Shown: one piece after another, positions 45,706-54,366 of the stretch
Layout: each line of letters begins with the position of its first letter
Position numbering within the stretch: position 1 is the stretch's first letter
Origin: an uncultured Bacilli bacterium
GTDB taxonomy: Bacteria > Bacillota_I > Bacilli_A > RF39 > UBA660
Direction: 5' to 3'
Assembly (NCBI GenBank): GCA_934148535.1
Contig: CAKPDF010000001.1
Span: forward strand, 62,001-126,000
Length of the DNA: 64,000 nt
Made by a program: the position numbers and the translations under genes
Notes under the pieces: model-generated
Told to the model about the DNA's origin: nothing
The model's input: the letters and a program-made list of their open reading frames with translations, nothing else
The model's database searches: none

Positions 45706-47352
45706 CTAGATATTTTTATATCTTTCTATAATTCTATCTTTAGTTAATAATTTCATTATTTCATATAAATCTGGAGTCATAGATTTACTTGTTAGAGCTA
45801 CTCTTAATACTGTCGATACGTCTGCTACTGAGCCTTTGTATTTGTCTGGATTAAGTTTATATTCTTTCATATTAGAGCAATATCCAAGACTTTCTGATAA
45901 TTCTTTTATATTATTAAACCATATTTCTTTATCTTCATAATTTAGATATTTTTCTATATAGGTATTTAGTATTTTTCTTATTTCTTCTATATCATTTATC
46001 TTTTGCCATTCATATGTTTTAGGGTGAGATTCATATAAATCATCATACATATACCAGATATTATCAATTATATCTTCATATTTTCCAATATCTTTTCTAG
46101 GTTTCTTTTGACATCTTTCAATATTTAGAATATTCATATAGTAATCTTTATCAGATTCTATTATTCTTTTTAATTCTTCATTATAATTTGTTGCCCATTC
46201 ATAAGATTCTTTACATAATGTTTCTTTAGTCATTTTTGAGATTACAGTTTTAGATATATTTAATAATTTATCCATGTCATATAATCCTCCTGATGATGAC
46301 ATTTTTTTAGGATCATATTTAAAATCTCTATATGTTTTATCTGGTTCAGATTGATGCCATTGTTCATAGTTAGTGTTTATTATAGTCATTAATGATTCTA
46401 TTACGGCTTCTTTTGGATATCCATGCTCGCTATAGAAAGACATTGATGCTTCTGGATCTTTTCTTTTTGATATTTTTCTTAGATTTCCGTTGTCATCTTT
46501 TTTCATTATATTTGGGGTATGAATATATTTTGGTAATTTAAAACCAAATGCTTCAAATAGTTCTACGTGTTTTGGTACTGATGATAACCATTCTTCTCCA
46601 CGTGATACTATTGTGGTTCTCATTAAGTGATCATCTACTAAGTGAGCAAAGTGGTATGTTGGCAATCCGTCTGATTTCATTATTACAAAGTCTTCATCAT
46701 TTTCTGGTAGCATTACCTTTCCTTTTACTAAGTCAACGAATCTAAATTTTTCATCATGTGATCCGTGAGATTTAAATCTTATTATATAATCTTCTTTAGC
46801 TTTTATTTTTTCTGCCATTTGATCTATTGTTAATTTTCTACATGTTGCGTATATTCCATAATAGCCTGTTCTTTGTTTTTTGTGTTCTTGTTTTTCTCTT
46901 AATTCATCTAATTTTTCCTTTTTGCAAAAGCAAGGATATGCTCTTCCTATAGTGATTAGATGTTTTATAAATGCTTGGTATATTTCTTTTCTTTCACTTT
47001 GAACATATGGGCCATAATTACCATGAATTACTTTATTTTCTTCGTATTCGCTTGGCATTATATCATATAGTTTTAATGTATCAATTATTAATTTTACTGC
47101 ACCTTCTACTTCTCTTTTGGTATCTGTATCTTCATTTCTGACAAAGAATACTCCTCCTGAGGTTCTGGCAATATTTTCTGCTATTAAGGCTTGATACATT
47201 GTACCTATATGAAAGAATCCAGTTGGAGATGGTGCTATTCTTACTACTTCGGCGCCTTCTTTTAAATCTCTTTTAGGATATTCTTTTTCATAATCTTCTA
47301 CTGTTTTAGTAATGTTAGGAAATATTAAATCTGCTAATTCTTTGTTTGTCAT
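45706..47352 (-). CDS. gltX: Glutamyl-tRNA synthetase (long clostridial type)
   Basis: 548 residues, longer than the ~480 of common GltX. HIGH motif SPTGFFHIGTMYQ, KMSKS equivalent RKISKRKDPEA, and VSRGEEWLSSVPKH. This layout (starting ELADLIFPNITKT) is a type seen in Clostridia and allied Firmicutes. ATG at 47352 follows AAAGAAGTG. tRNA-Glu(CTC) lies just upstream, separated by a terminator. Confidence 0.96.
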   Translation of the reverse strand: MTNKELADLIFPNITKTVEDYEKEYPKRDLKEGAEVVRIAPSPTGFFHIGTMYQALIAENIARTSGGVFFVRNEDTDTKREVEGAVKLIIDTLKLYDIMPSEYEENKVIHGNYGPYVQSERKEIYQAFIKHLITIGRAYPCFCKKEKLDELREKQEHKKQRTGYYGIYATCRKLTIDQMAEKIKAKEDYIIRFKSHGSHDEKFRFVDLVKGKVMLPENDEDFVIMKSDGLPTYHFAHLVDDHLMRTTIVSRGEEWLSSVPKHVELFEAFGFKLPKYIHTPNIMKKDDNGNLRKISKRKDPEASMSFYSEHGYPKEAVIESLMTIINTNYEQWHQSEPDKTYRDFKYDPKKMSSSGGLYDMDKLLNISKTVISKMTKETLCKESYEWATNYNEELKRIIESDKDYYMNILNIERCQKKPRKDIGKYEDIIDNIWYMYDDLYESHPKTYEWQKINDIEEIRKILNTYIEKYLNYEDKEIWFNNIKELSESLGYCSNMKEYKLNPDKYKGSVADVSTVLRVALTSKSMTPDLYEIMKLLTKDRIIERYKNI

Positions 47353-47382
47353 AATTATCACTTCTTTCATTAAAATTATTAT

Positions 47383-47418
47383 ATATAATAAAACTCAGTA
47401 GATGACTACTACTGAGTT
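47383..47418 (-). terminator. Terminator between tRNA-Glu and gltX
   Basis: AACTCAGTAG/CTACTGAGTT 10-bp perfect stem, 7-nt loop, then TTATTATA on the minus strand. Confidence 0.85.
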
Positions 47419-47429
47419 AAATTCTTATT

Positions 47430-47505
47430 TGGTGACCAATATGGGATTTGAACCCATGAATGTAGCCTTGAGAGGGCTATGTGTTAACCACTTCACCAAT
47501 TGGCC
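47430..47505 (-). tRNA. tRNA-Glu (CTC)
   Basis: Cloverleaf with loop CTCTCAA (anticodon CTC), 7-bp acceptor, TTCAAAT T-loop and encoded CCA. Confidence 0.95.
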
Positions 47506-47614
47506 ATATAAGTAGTCATAAATTTAATGACTACTTAATTTTATCATAAGTTTTATAATTATTCAAGTAATTATTAGTAGTTTTACTACTTTTTTAGGGT
47601 GGTTTGTGAAAAAA

Positions 47615-47723
47615 TACAATACATAACTTTATATTATTATTTTTAGTTACTTAGGTTAGTATATAACAATATATATTCTATGTTTAATTTCTTAGTATAT
47701 GTAATTAAATATTATGTATTGTA
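47615..47723 (-). repeat. 109-bp element with 12-bp terminal inverted repeats
   Basis: Arms TACAATACATAA and TTATGTATTGTA frame an AT-rich core with two ATATACTAA copies. On the minus strand the outer arm runs into TTTTTT, so it can act as a long-loop terminator for the 500-residue gene ending 11 bases away. It may also be a MITE-like relic. No target duplication was seen. Confidence 0.5.
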
Positions 47724-47734
47724 CTTAACTAAAC

Positions 47735-49237
47735 TTAATTATTTTCTTCTTTATAGTTTGAATTTACTTCAAATATTTTGAATGCTCCGTCATAGTATAC
47801 TTCTTTGAAATTATCTGATACTGTTAATATTTTAGATAATTCTGTACTGCTATAAGTTAATACGTGAGTTATTTTATATTTATTAAATACCCTTCCATAA
47901 TTATCTGAGATAGTCATACATTCATCAAATATATCATATTTATTGTTAAATTGTTTAGTATATAAATCACTTCTTGAATCTATATATACTTTTACATTTT
48001 TAAATAATAGATAACTTCCAAAGTCATAATCATTATATAATTTAACTTCTTTCATATTGTAGTTTTTTTGAAGATATTTTAAAGCATATGTTGGATATTT
48101 ATTTTTATCTATGTAATCTTTATTACTAGTATTGTCATAAATAAACTTACTGCATATTATTACTACTACCATAATTACTAGGCTACCTATCCATGGAAGT
48201 TCTAAATCAAATACTTCTTTATTTTTTAATGATAGTATATCTGTAATTATTTTAGTTAGTTCAATCATACCTAATGTTAGTAAGAATGATACATGTCTTA
48301 CTGACATTAATGACATTAAAATTAATCCACAGATCATTACAAAATCACTTAATTTTATTTTTACTTTGGTAAGTGATACTGATAAGAAAAATAGTACTAT
48401 ATAGCAAAGGGCAAATGGATTATTTATTAGCGCTAAGGCTTTGTGTTCGTTTATATACTCTTGAGTATTACCTAACATTATCCTTATTGCATATGTATAT
48501 GGTATATCTTTTATTGGGGTAAGTAGTCCTGTGAAGATGCATATTATCATAGTTATTAATAATAATTTAAACCCTGCATCTTTTTTTATTATAATTGTAT
48601 CTTTAAATATTTTTGATTGTTTATTTTTAGATACTTTACTTTTTATAATTGATACTACATTTTCTAATATGTATGGCATAAATAATATAAAGAAGAATGG
48701 CCATACTGCAGCATGAATATTTGCTAGGAGAATTGATAGTAATATCAGTAATATCATATATCTTTTCTTACTACTTGATAATAGTCTTTCTATAAAATAT
48801 AATTCTAATACAAATATTATATATGATACTAATTGCGCTCTTGCTGTTGCATATACTCCACATACTATAGTTGTTATAATTGTCATTACTAGGGATATAA
48901 ATGTGCTTTTTGTTCTTTTAATATTTATAAAAAATACTAGAAGTCCTAAGATTATATATAATATCATAGTAGATATATATATTCCAACGAAGCCAAATAT
49001 ATCATAAATTTTATAAATCATGACGTCATATAGCCAGTGAGGATAACAATATGATAGTTTATGCCATGAGAAATGATCTATCATATCTATTCCATTTTTT
49101 ACAATAGTTTCTCCTACTTTTATTGTATAAAATGTGTCATTTTCAAATTCTTTTTTTGTAAATCCTATGCAAAGAGATATAATTATTATTATTCCTGTTA
49201 CTATTAGGATTATTTTGTTCTTTTTGTTGTCTTTCAT
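47735..49237 (-). CDS. Multi-pass membrane protein, GT-C-like
   Basis: The 500-residue protein has about 11 membrane segments and an early extracytoplasmic loop with FENDTFYTIKVGETIVKNG and DHFSWHKL, as in GT-C glycosyltransferases of undecaprenyl-sugar donors. The C-terminal ~110 residues (LYNDYDFGSYLLF, VYIDSRSDLYT) form a soluble domain often seen in such proteins. Substrate unknown. Monocistronic, followed by the 109-bp inverted-repeat element. Confidence 0.7.
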   Translation of the reverse strand: MKDNKKNKIILIVTGIIIIISLCIGFTKKEFENDTFYTIKVGETIVKNGIDMIDHFSWHKLSYCYPHWLYDVMIYKIYDIFGFVGIYISTMILYIILGLLVFFINIKRTKSTFISLVMTIITTIVCGVYATARAQLVSYIIFVLELYFIERLLSSSKKRYMILLILLSILLANIHAAVWPFFFILFMPYILENVVSIIKSKVSKNKQSKIFKDTIIIKKDAGFKLLLITMIICIFTGLLTPIKDIPYTYAIRIMLGNTQEYINEHKALALINNPFALCYIVLFFLSVSLTKVKIKLSDFVMICGLILMSLMSVRHVSFLLTLGMIELTKIITDILSLKNKEVFDLELPWIGSLVIMVVVIICSKFIYDNTSNKDYIDKNKYPTYALKYLQKNYNMKEVKLYNDYDFGSYLLFKNVKVYIDSRSDLYTKQFNNKYDIFDECMTISDNYGRVFNKYKITHVLTYSSTELSKILTVSDNFKEVYYDGAFKIFEVNSNYKEENN

Positions 49238-49301
49238 AATTCTCTACTCCTTCTACGTATTAATTATATTATGAAACAGAAGTGAAAGTCAATAAAATAT
49301 A

Positions 49302-49332
49302 AGTAAAAAAGAAGAATTATCTTCTCCTTTTT
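49302..49332 (-). terminator. Terminator of the 69-residue gene
   Basis: A GAAG/CTTC-cored 10-bp stem with G-T pairs and a T-run on the minus strand, overlapping the stop. Confidence 0.75.
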
Positions 49333-49526
49333 TGACTGCTATCTCCATAATAATTTCTTAATGTTTCTCTTGCTTCTTCTTTAGTCATCATTCCTAATTG
49401 TAAACATAGTTCTGTTCTTTTTAAGAAGTTTGCTTCTTTCTGAAGTTCATTTGCTTCTTTTATTTGAGTTGTATTGTCTTTTAATCTATATAATGCACTA
49501 AGTAAATCATCTTTTGTAAAATTCAT
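49317..49526 (-). CDS. Unknown 69-residue helical protein
   Basis: Predicted two-helix cytosolic protein: an amphipathic N-terminus (MNFTKDDLLSALYRLKDN), then LGMMTKEEARETLRNYYGD and a basic RRR end. A strong AGGAGG precedes the ATG. No family recognised. It is a separate short transcript between two unknown genes. Confidence 0.65.
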   Translation of the reverse strand: MNFTKDDLLSALYRLKDNTTQIKEANELQKEANFLKRTELCLQLGMMTKEEARETLRNYYGDSSQKRRR

Positions 49527-49577
49527 ACAAATTCCTCCTGTGGGCTTATATTATAACATTTTTGATTAAAATTGCAA

Positions 49578-50174
49578 TTATTTTTTGCGTTGTTTTAATT
49601 TTTTATAGTTTATTTCATATGAATTCATTACCATATTAATAATTTCTTCTTGTAACATACTATAGTTTGTACTAAAGTTATAGCCTTCTTTGAAAAATTT
49701 CTGAAGATGTGGTTTTGAAGATGTAAGATAATATCCTAATTCAAAGGTTTGATTTTGTTTTTCTTCATATATTAAATAATCTTCTGTGGTGTTTCCAAAT
49801 TCTGCTTGTTTATGTAATTCTTCATAACTTTGGGTTGCGATAAAATCTAAGGGATAATCTTCTTTTTTTAAGACTATGAACGCTACTTCTTTATTATTAT
49901 TTGTTTTTGTAAAGTAATCTAAGTTCCAATTTTCATCTGTTTCAGTTTCTAATCTTTCTATTAATTTTGTTAATATATTGTAATTATTATTTTTAAATGT
50001 GCATTCTTTTATTGTTATAAATAATGCTTCTCTCATTATAAGTATACTTTTACCTATAGATAATAATAATTCTAGATTCTCTTCATTATAACTTTTTTCT
50101 TCCATTATTATTTCTAATAAATCAATGTAAGCTTTTTTTAGAGTTTCTTGTTTTTTTAAATATTCTTTGTACAT
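49578..50174 (-). CDS. Unknown 198-residue acidic helical protein
   Basis: No family is recognised. Mostly helical and acidic with a basic tail (NYKKLKQRKK). Starts 15 bases after the membrane-protein gene, so it is co-transcribed with it. Ribosome site AGGAG. Confidence 0.62.
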   Translation of the reverse strand: MYKEYLKKQETLKKAYIDLLEIIMEEKSYNEENLELLLSIGKSILIMREALFITIKECTFKNNNYNILTKLIERLETETDENWNLDYFTKTNNNKEVAFIVLKKEDYPLDFIATQSYEELHKQAEFGNTTEDYLIYEEKQNQTFELGYYLTSSKPHLQKFFKEGYNFSTNYSMLQEEIINMVMNSYEINYKKLKQRKK

Positions 50175-50189
50175 CTTTTTATTCTCCTA

Positions 50190-51053
50190 CTACTTTTTAT
50201 TAAATTCTGTTATTTTATTATATATATCTAATATATTTTTTATGTCTTTATCTTCTTTTAGATAATCATTTATTATTAGGTCTAATAATTCTTGATCTTT
50301 TAGTTTTTTATTTTTTGTATGTTTTAGATATATTCTTTCTAACTTCTTTATTCCTATATTAATACTTTCTTCATCTGTTATTTGTTTTTTGGATGTTATT
50401 TGCATTATACCTAGCGGTCTTGGAACATTGTCTATTCTAAATTTTATTAAATCTATTTTTCTTTCTATTTTTGATTTTTTAGAGTTATTATATATTAAAA
50501 TTGAATATGTTAAATCTATTAGTAGTTTATTTTTTGTTTTTATTATCTCACTATATTCATTTTTTATTTTTGCGTATGATATTAATATATATTCTTTATT
50601 AATCTTATTTATTGTGCTTTCTTTTTTTACATTTTTTACCTTTATACTGTTATTTATGTATGTATATAAAAATACTATTATGAATAACCATAGTATAATT
50701 CTAAACTCACTTACTGTTAGAAATATTGTATCAGTTTTATTTATAAAATATGCATTTAGTAAATATCCTAAGAAGAATGTTAATATATATTCTTTTAATA
50801 TTGATGTGTTTTCTTTGAAGAAGTCTTTTTCTTCTACATAATTTGTATAAAATAATCTTATTAAAAATTCAAATATTAATATTAAGAAAATAAAACTGTT
50901 ATCTTTTATTAATCCACTTAGTAATACTATGTATATTAATGATATTACTATCCTATTTATTTCTTTATTTTCGTTGTATTTAGATAAATAATTTAATAAG
51001 AAAAATAAGATTAGACTAAATATTATATATGTTGATATTGTAACTATTGTCAT
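50190..51053 (-). CDS. Membrane protein, unknown
   Basis: The 287-residue protein has about five membrane segments in the first ~130 residues and a basic cytoplasmic C-terminal half (KKSKIERKIDLIKFRIDNVP). ATG at 51053 follows GGGGGTG; the longer frame is rejected. Coupled to the 198-residue gene. Confidence 0.65.
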   Translation of the reverse strand: MTIVTISTYIIFSLILFFLLNYLSKYNENKEINRIVISLIYIVLLSGLIKDNSFIFLILIFEFLIRLFYTNYVEEKDFFKENTSILKEYILTFFLGYLLNAYFINKTDTIFLTVSEFRIILWLFIIVFLYTYINNSIKVKNVKKESTINKINKEYILISYAKIKNEYSEIIKTKNKLLIDLTYSILIYNNSKKSKIERKIDLIKFRIDNVPRPLGIMQITSKKQITDEESINIGIKKLERIYLKHTKNKKLKDQELLDLIINDYLKEDKDIKNILDIYNKITEFNKK

Positions 51054-51129
51054 ATTTGCACCCCCAGAAATTAGTTTTATTATATATTTTATTTTGAGAT
51101 TTGACAAGATATTTTATTAAATATATTAA

Positions 51130-51159
51130 ATTAAAAAGAAGAAATTTTTGTTTCTTCTT
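51130..51159 (-). terminator. Terminator of the 440-residue gene
   Basis: AAGAAGAAA/TTTCTTCTT stem, 6-nt loop, then TTTAATTTA on the minus strand. Confidence 0.82.
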
Positions 51160-52480
51160 AAAATTCATAATCATCAAAATAATTATCATCATCAAGATAG
51201 CTATCATTATTACTTGTATCTAATGTAGGTAAAGTTGTTGTCATTTTAGAGAAATCTGTTAGTAAGTTTGTTATTCCCTCATTTTTTAAGATATTAGAAT
51301 AGATTGTTGATGTATCTTCATCAGTTAAATCTTTGTAATCTATACTTTTATCTATACTTTTCTTACTTATTTCTTTATTATATTGAGCGCTAGTTGTTAA
51401 TGTTACTTCATATGATGTATTAGCGCTATCTTTTATTGAAAATGATACTGTAGTATTTTCATTTTGCTTAGTTACTTTTATTGTTCCAGAATAAGTTTCG
51501 TTATCTGAAGTGATACTATAATTATATACATAATCACTTTCTTTTGTTATTTCCATCGTGTCACTTTCTTGTTTTAATTCTAATTTAACAAACTTATTTC
51601 CTTCTGTATATATTGTTAAAGTTGCTCCACTACTTTCTACTTTTGTATCTATTTCATCTTGGATATTTTCTTTTATTTCATCTTCTGTTTTTTCTGTTAT
51701 TGTAGCAGCACTTTTTAAAAACTCGCTATCTTTTAATAGAGAATTTAGAATATCATTCTTTAAAGTTTCTTGGTTTTCAGTGTTTAAGTTTAACATTGTT
51801 TTAGTTAATTTTTTACCATCCACTGTTTCTTTTGATGTTTCAAAATAATCATCTTTTAAAGAATTGTTAATAGCCTTATTCATACTTTTTAGTATTACTT
51901 TATAATCTTCTTTATTAGTTTTCTTAAACATGTCATCATAATTTTCTATATCTGTTTTTATATATTTATCATATATATCTTCTAGATAAACGTATCCTAT
52001 TCCATTTTCTGCATATAAATTCAAGTTTAATAATTTTTCTTTATCATAGTTTGATTTTAGATCTAATGATATTATCTTATTATCTAAATCAACTCCATAA
52101 GTTCCTTCTAAATCTATTTTATTTAACATTGCAAATATTTCATTAGCATCATTATCATTACTATTACCATTTACTTTTAAGGCAAATGTTCCTGATACTT
52201 GTGAATAATCTTTAATGTTACCTTCTAAATATTCAAAGGCATTTGTTACTAATATTTTGACAGGATTTTGATTTTCAAAAATAAATTTGATTGATGTAAC
52301 TCCTATTAACGCTAATACTAAGATTAATAGTATTGCTATTAATACTCCTTTAGAATTTCCTTTCTTTTTTTCTTGTGTTGGTGGCACTTGATAACTATTT
52401 TGATTATTATCCATATCAGTTGGTGCATTGCTTATATTTTGTTGATTGTTTGGTGTAGTATTGTTTTCTAATTCATTCAT
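51158..52480 (-). CDS. Bitopic membrane protein with large extracytoplasmic domain
   Basis: The 440-residue protein has a Gln/Asn/Pro-rich cytosolic N-terminus, one membrane segment (GVLIAILLILVLALIGVTSI) near residues 45-64, and a long Ser/Thr/Asn-rich outside domain of repeated beta-type strands. It ends in an acidic Asp/Tyr tail. Recalls membrane-anchored beta-sandwich proteins of unknown role. No catalytic motif seen. Confidence 0.62.
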   Translation of the reverse strand: MNELENNTTPNNQQNISNAPTDMDNNQNSYQVPPTQEKKKGNSKGVLIAILLILVLALIGVTSIKFIFENQNPVKILVTNAFEYLEGNIKDYSQVSGTFALKVNGNSNDNDANEIFAMLNKIDLEGTYGVDLDNKIISLDLKSNYDKEKLLNLNLYAENGIGYVYLEDIYDKYIKTDIENYDDMFKKTNKEDYKVILKSMNKAINNSLKDDYFETSKETVDGKKLTKTMLNLNTENQETLKNDILNSLLKDSEFLKSAATITEKTEDEIKENIQDEIDTKVESSGATLTIYTEGNKFVKLELKQESDTMEITKESDYVYNYSITSDNETYSGTIKVTKQNENTTVSFSIKDSANTSYEVTLTTSAQYNKEISKKSIDKSIDYKDLTDEDTSTIYSNILKNEGITNLLTDFSKMTTTLPTLDTSNNDSYLDDDNYFDDYEF

Positions 52481-52570
52481 ATTTTTTTCACTCCTTTATA
52501 TATGATTGTAGATACTCTACTATATTTAGTATAGTAAATTTTTTGATAAAAGTAAATAAATTTGTAGAAT

Positions 52571-52608
52571 TTTGTTTCAATATTAAGAAAACTATTTTGA
52601 TATTTTTT
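52571..52608 (+). repeat. Direct repeat DR1 (left copy) bounding the TA module
   Basis: Matches 52994-53030 with about 36 of 38 bases the same (TTTGTTTCAATATTAAGAAA at its left end). The two copies enclose the toxin/antitoxin pair. Confidence 0.75.
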
Positions 52609-52630
52609 ACAAAAATTTTCTATTGTTTGC

Positions 52631-52659
52631 TTGTTATGTAAAAATTTATATAGTATAAT
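52631..52659 (+). promoter_or_regulatory. Toxin mRNA promoter
   Basis: TTGTTA (-35) and TATAAT (-10) with a 17-base spacer. Transcription would start near 52667 at GGGAAAC. Confidence 0.75.
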
Positions 52660-52724
52660 TTTTGTAGGGAAACTTAACTGTTGAGTGCTTGCCTCCAACT
52701 AAATAAGGAAGGAGGCTGATAGTT

Positions 52725-52808
52725 TTGCATAAGAAAGATTTTTTAATCTCTTCTTTAATCATCATTATCTTCTTACTAATAGCCTTACTTTTTACTTTAG
52801 TAAAGTAG
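52725..52808 (+). CDS. Type I toxin, 27-residue hydrophobic peptide
   Basis: TTG start 9 bases after AAGGAGG. The peptide is a charged head (HKKDF) and a continuous hydrophobic stretch (LISSLIIIIFLLIALLF) with a Lys end, as in holin-like and TxpA/BsrG-type toxins. The ribosome site can be masked by GCCTCC/GGAGGC (52691-52696 with 52711-52716), and GGGAAACTTAAC at the 5' end can pair with GTTAAGTATTCCC near the 3' end. An antisense RNA overlaps the 3' part. Confidence 0.75.
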   Translation: MHKKDFLISSLIIIIFLLIALLFTLVK

Positions 52809-52821
52809 TAAACTATATAAG

Positions 52822-52932
52822 AAAAACAGCACTCAATCTAGCATAGATTAAGTGCTTTACCATAAATATGGGCAGGTACTCAACTCGGCAAAGTTAAGTA
52901 TTCCCTTTTTATTTTATGCAAATTTCTTTGAC
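52822..52932 (-). ncRNA. Antitoxin antisense RNA of the type I module
   Basis: Begins ~6 bases after a -10 box and ends at a 12-bp terminator hairpin (52828-52856, 5-nt loop) followed by GTTTTT. It overlaps the 3' untranslated part of the toxin mRNA, as in TxpA/RatA and BsrG/SR4. Confidence 0.68.
52870..52910 (+). terminator. Toxin mRNA terminator
   Basis: A GGG...CCC-closed stem (GTACTCAACT with AGTTAAGTAT) followed by TTTTT on the plus strand. Confidence 0.75.
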
Positions 52933-52938
52933 ATATTC

Positions 52939-52967
52939 ATAATAACATATTTATTAAGCTTTGTCAA
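52939..52967 (-). promoter_or_regulatory. Antitoxin RNA promoter
   Basis: TTGACA (-35) and TATTAT (-10) on the minus strand with a 17-base spacer; a near-consensus housekeeping promoter. Confidence 0.82.
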
Positions 52968-52993
52968 AAATTAGTCTATTACTTTTTTAATCA

Positions 52994-53030
52994 TTTGTTT
53001 CAATATTAAGAAATTATTTTGATATTTTTT
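52994..53030 (+). repeat. Direct repeat DR1 (right copy)
   Basis: 37 bases, same orientation as 52571-52608. With that copy it brackets the 385-bp TA module. Confidence 0.75.
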
Positions 53031-53045
53031 TTGTTAATATTAGTA

Positions 53046-53127
53046 AAAAATGCACAATATTTTCAAAATATTGTGCATTTTGGTATTTTTAGATAGTGGT
53101 TTTGCACAATGATTGTGCATTTTTTAT
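53046..53127 (+). repeat. 82-bp palindromic repeat DR2 (copy A), also fic terminator
   Basis: Contains a 13-bp-arm palindrome (TGCACAATATTTT with a one-base loop) and a second 8-bp palindrome (TGCACAAT/ATTGTGCA). On the minus strand the larger hairpin is followed by TTTTTT, just after the fic stop, so it ends fic. Matches copy B with 5 differences. Confidence 0.85.
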
Positions 53128-54203
53128 ATTTCATCTTTTCCTACAAAAACATTATAAATTTCTTTATATCTGTAACTTAATTTTGCATAATTTGAATCTG
53201 CAACTAAAATATCAAGTTCAACTAACTTATCAATTAAGACTGAAACTGTATTTCTTGAAACTCCTGACTCTTCTTCTATTTCCCTTTTAGTAAAAACAAT
53301 TTGTTTCATTATAGCTGGCATAATTCTATAAACAGCATTACTTTTTAAAACAGCTATTTTATTCATGTCCTTAGTATATATTTGCTTTATTCTATTTATT
53401 TTGGCAATATTATTATTGCATTGTTCTATTACACATTGTAAAAAGAACTTGATATATCCAATCATATTACCTTTTCTACTTTCGTTTAAAAATTTATGAT
53501 AGCTAGGTTTATACATCTCTATTACTTCTGATAAAAATAATATTGGTTCATCTTCTGTTAGATTTGCTAATTGAATTGGTATAAGTGCTCTTCCTAATCT
53601 TCCATTACCATCTCGATATGCATGTATTGTTTCAAATTGGGAATGAGATATTGCAATATTTATAAATAATGGGTCAATATAAGCATTATTCATATAATCA
53701 AATAAATTATCTAATAATATAGGAACTTCTTCTGGTATTGGTGGAACGAAGATTGCTTCTTCAATAGTACATCCTTTAGGTCCTATCCAATTTTGAATAT
53801 TTCTAATTTTACCTGGCTCTTTTTCATTTCCACGAACGCTATCAAGTAATATTTTGTGAATGTTATTTAGAAATTTTATATCAAGTTTGTTATTTTCTTT
53901 TAAATAACTTTTTGAATATTCGATTACTTTTTTTAAATTTTGAATTTCAAGATTATCATCTGTTTTAGGCATATATTTTAAATAATACATATCATCTTGT
54001 GATATTTGAGTACCTTCTATTTGAGTTGATTTTATACTTTCGCTTAAAATTATGGAATTTAAAAAATATTTTGAATCAAATTCACTATTTTTTAGATTTG
54101 ATTTATATTCACCATATTTTAAATTTGCTTCTGCTATTAAACTTAATAATTCTTTATCAATGGTGTATTCAATAGGAAGTTTGTTAACTTTTATTGGTTT
54201 CAA
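53124..54203 (-). CDS. Fic-domain AMP-transferase, class II, with winged-helix tail
   Basis: The 359-residue protein modifies targets with nucleoside monophosphates. An N-terminal inhibitory helix (STQIEGT, about residues 60-65) makes it class II; the Fic motif HAYRDGNGRLGR is complete at about residue 194. The C-terminal ~80 residues (KREIEEESGVSRNTVSVLID) form a winged helix for DNA binding. TTG at 54203 fits GAGGTG spacing; a GTG three codons upstream is possible. It lies between two 82-bp repeats. Target and role are unknown. Confidence 0.92.
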   Translation of the reverse strand: MKPIKVNKLPIEYTIDKELLSLIAEANLKYGEYKSNLKNSEFDSKYFLNSIILSESIKSTQIEGTQISQDDMYYLKYMPKTDDNLEIQNLKKVIEYSKSYLKENNKLDIKFLNNIHKILLDSVRGNEKEPGKIRNIQNWIGPKGCTIEEAIFVPPIPEEVPILLDNLFDYMNNAYIDPLFINIAISHSQFETIHAYRDGNGRLGRALIPIQLANLTEDEPILFLSEVIEMYKPSYHKFLNESRKGNMIGYIKFFLQCVIEQCNNNIAKINRIKQIYTKDMNKIAVLKSNAVYRIMPAIMKQIVFTKREIEEESGVSRNTVSVLIDKLVELDILVADSNYAKLSYRYKEIYNVFVGKDEI

Positions 54204-54253
54204 TTTTATCACCTCAATAAAATTCTATCATAACTCATATCTAATGTAAATAT

Positions 54254-54335
54254 AAAAATGCACAATATTTTAAAAATATTGTGCATTTTAGTATTTTTTG
54301 ATGGTGGTTTTGCACAATGACTGTGCATTTTTTAT
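54254..54335 (+). repeat. 82-bp palindromic repeat DR2 (copy B)
   Basis: Same orientation and length as 53046-53127, 5 differences. It lies between tRNA-Thr and fic; on the minus strand its large hairpin is followed by TTTTTAT and probably ends the tRNA transcript. Confidence 0.85.
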
Positions 54336-54366
54336 TTTTTCTCAAAATATTTGAGTAATATTTACA

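Noticed and set aside
52477..52698. Open frame of 73 codons on the minus strand
   Set aside because: It lies across the toxin promoter and the 5' end of the 440-residue gene, has no ribosome site and an odd Phe/Tyr-rich sequence.
53046..54335. CRISPR-like repeat array
   Set aside because: Only two copies, 1.2 kb apart, with a gene between and no cas genes.
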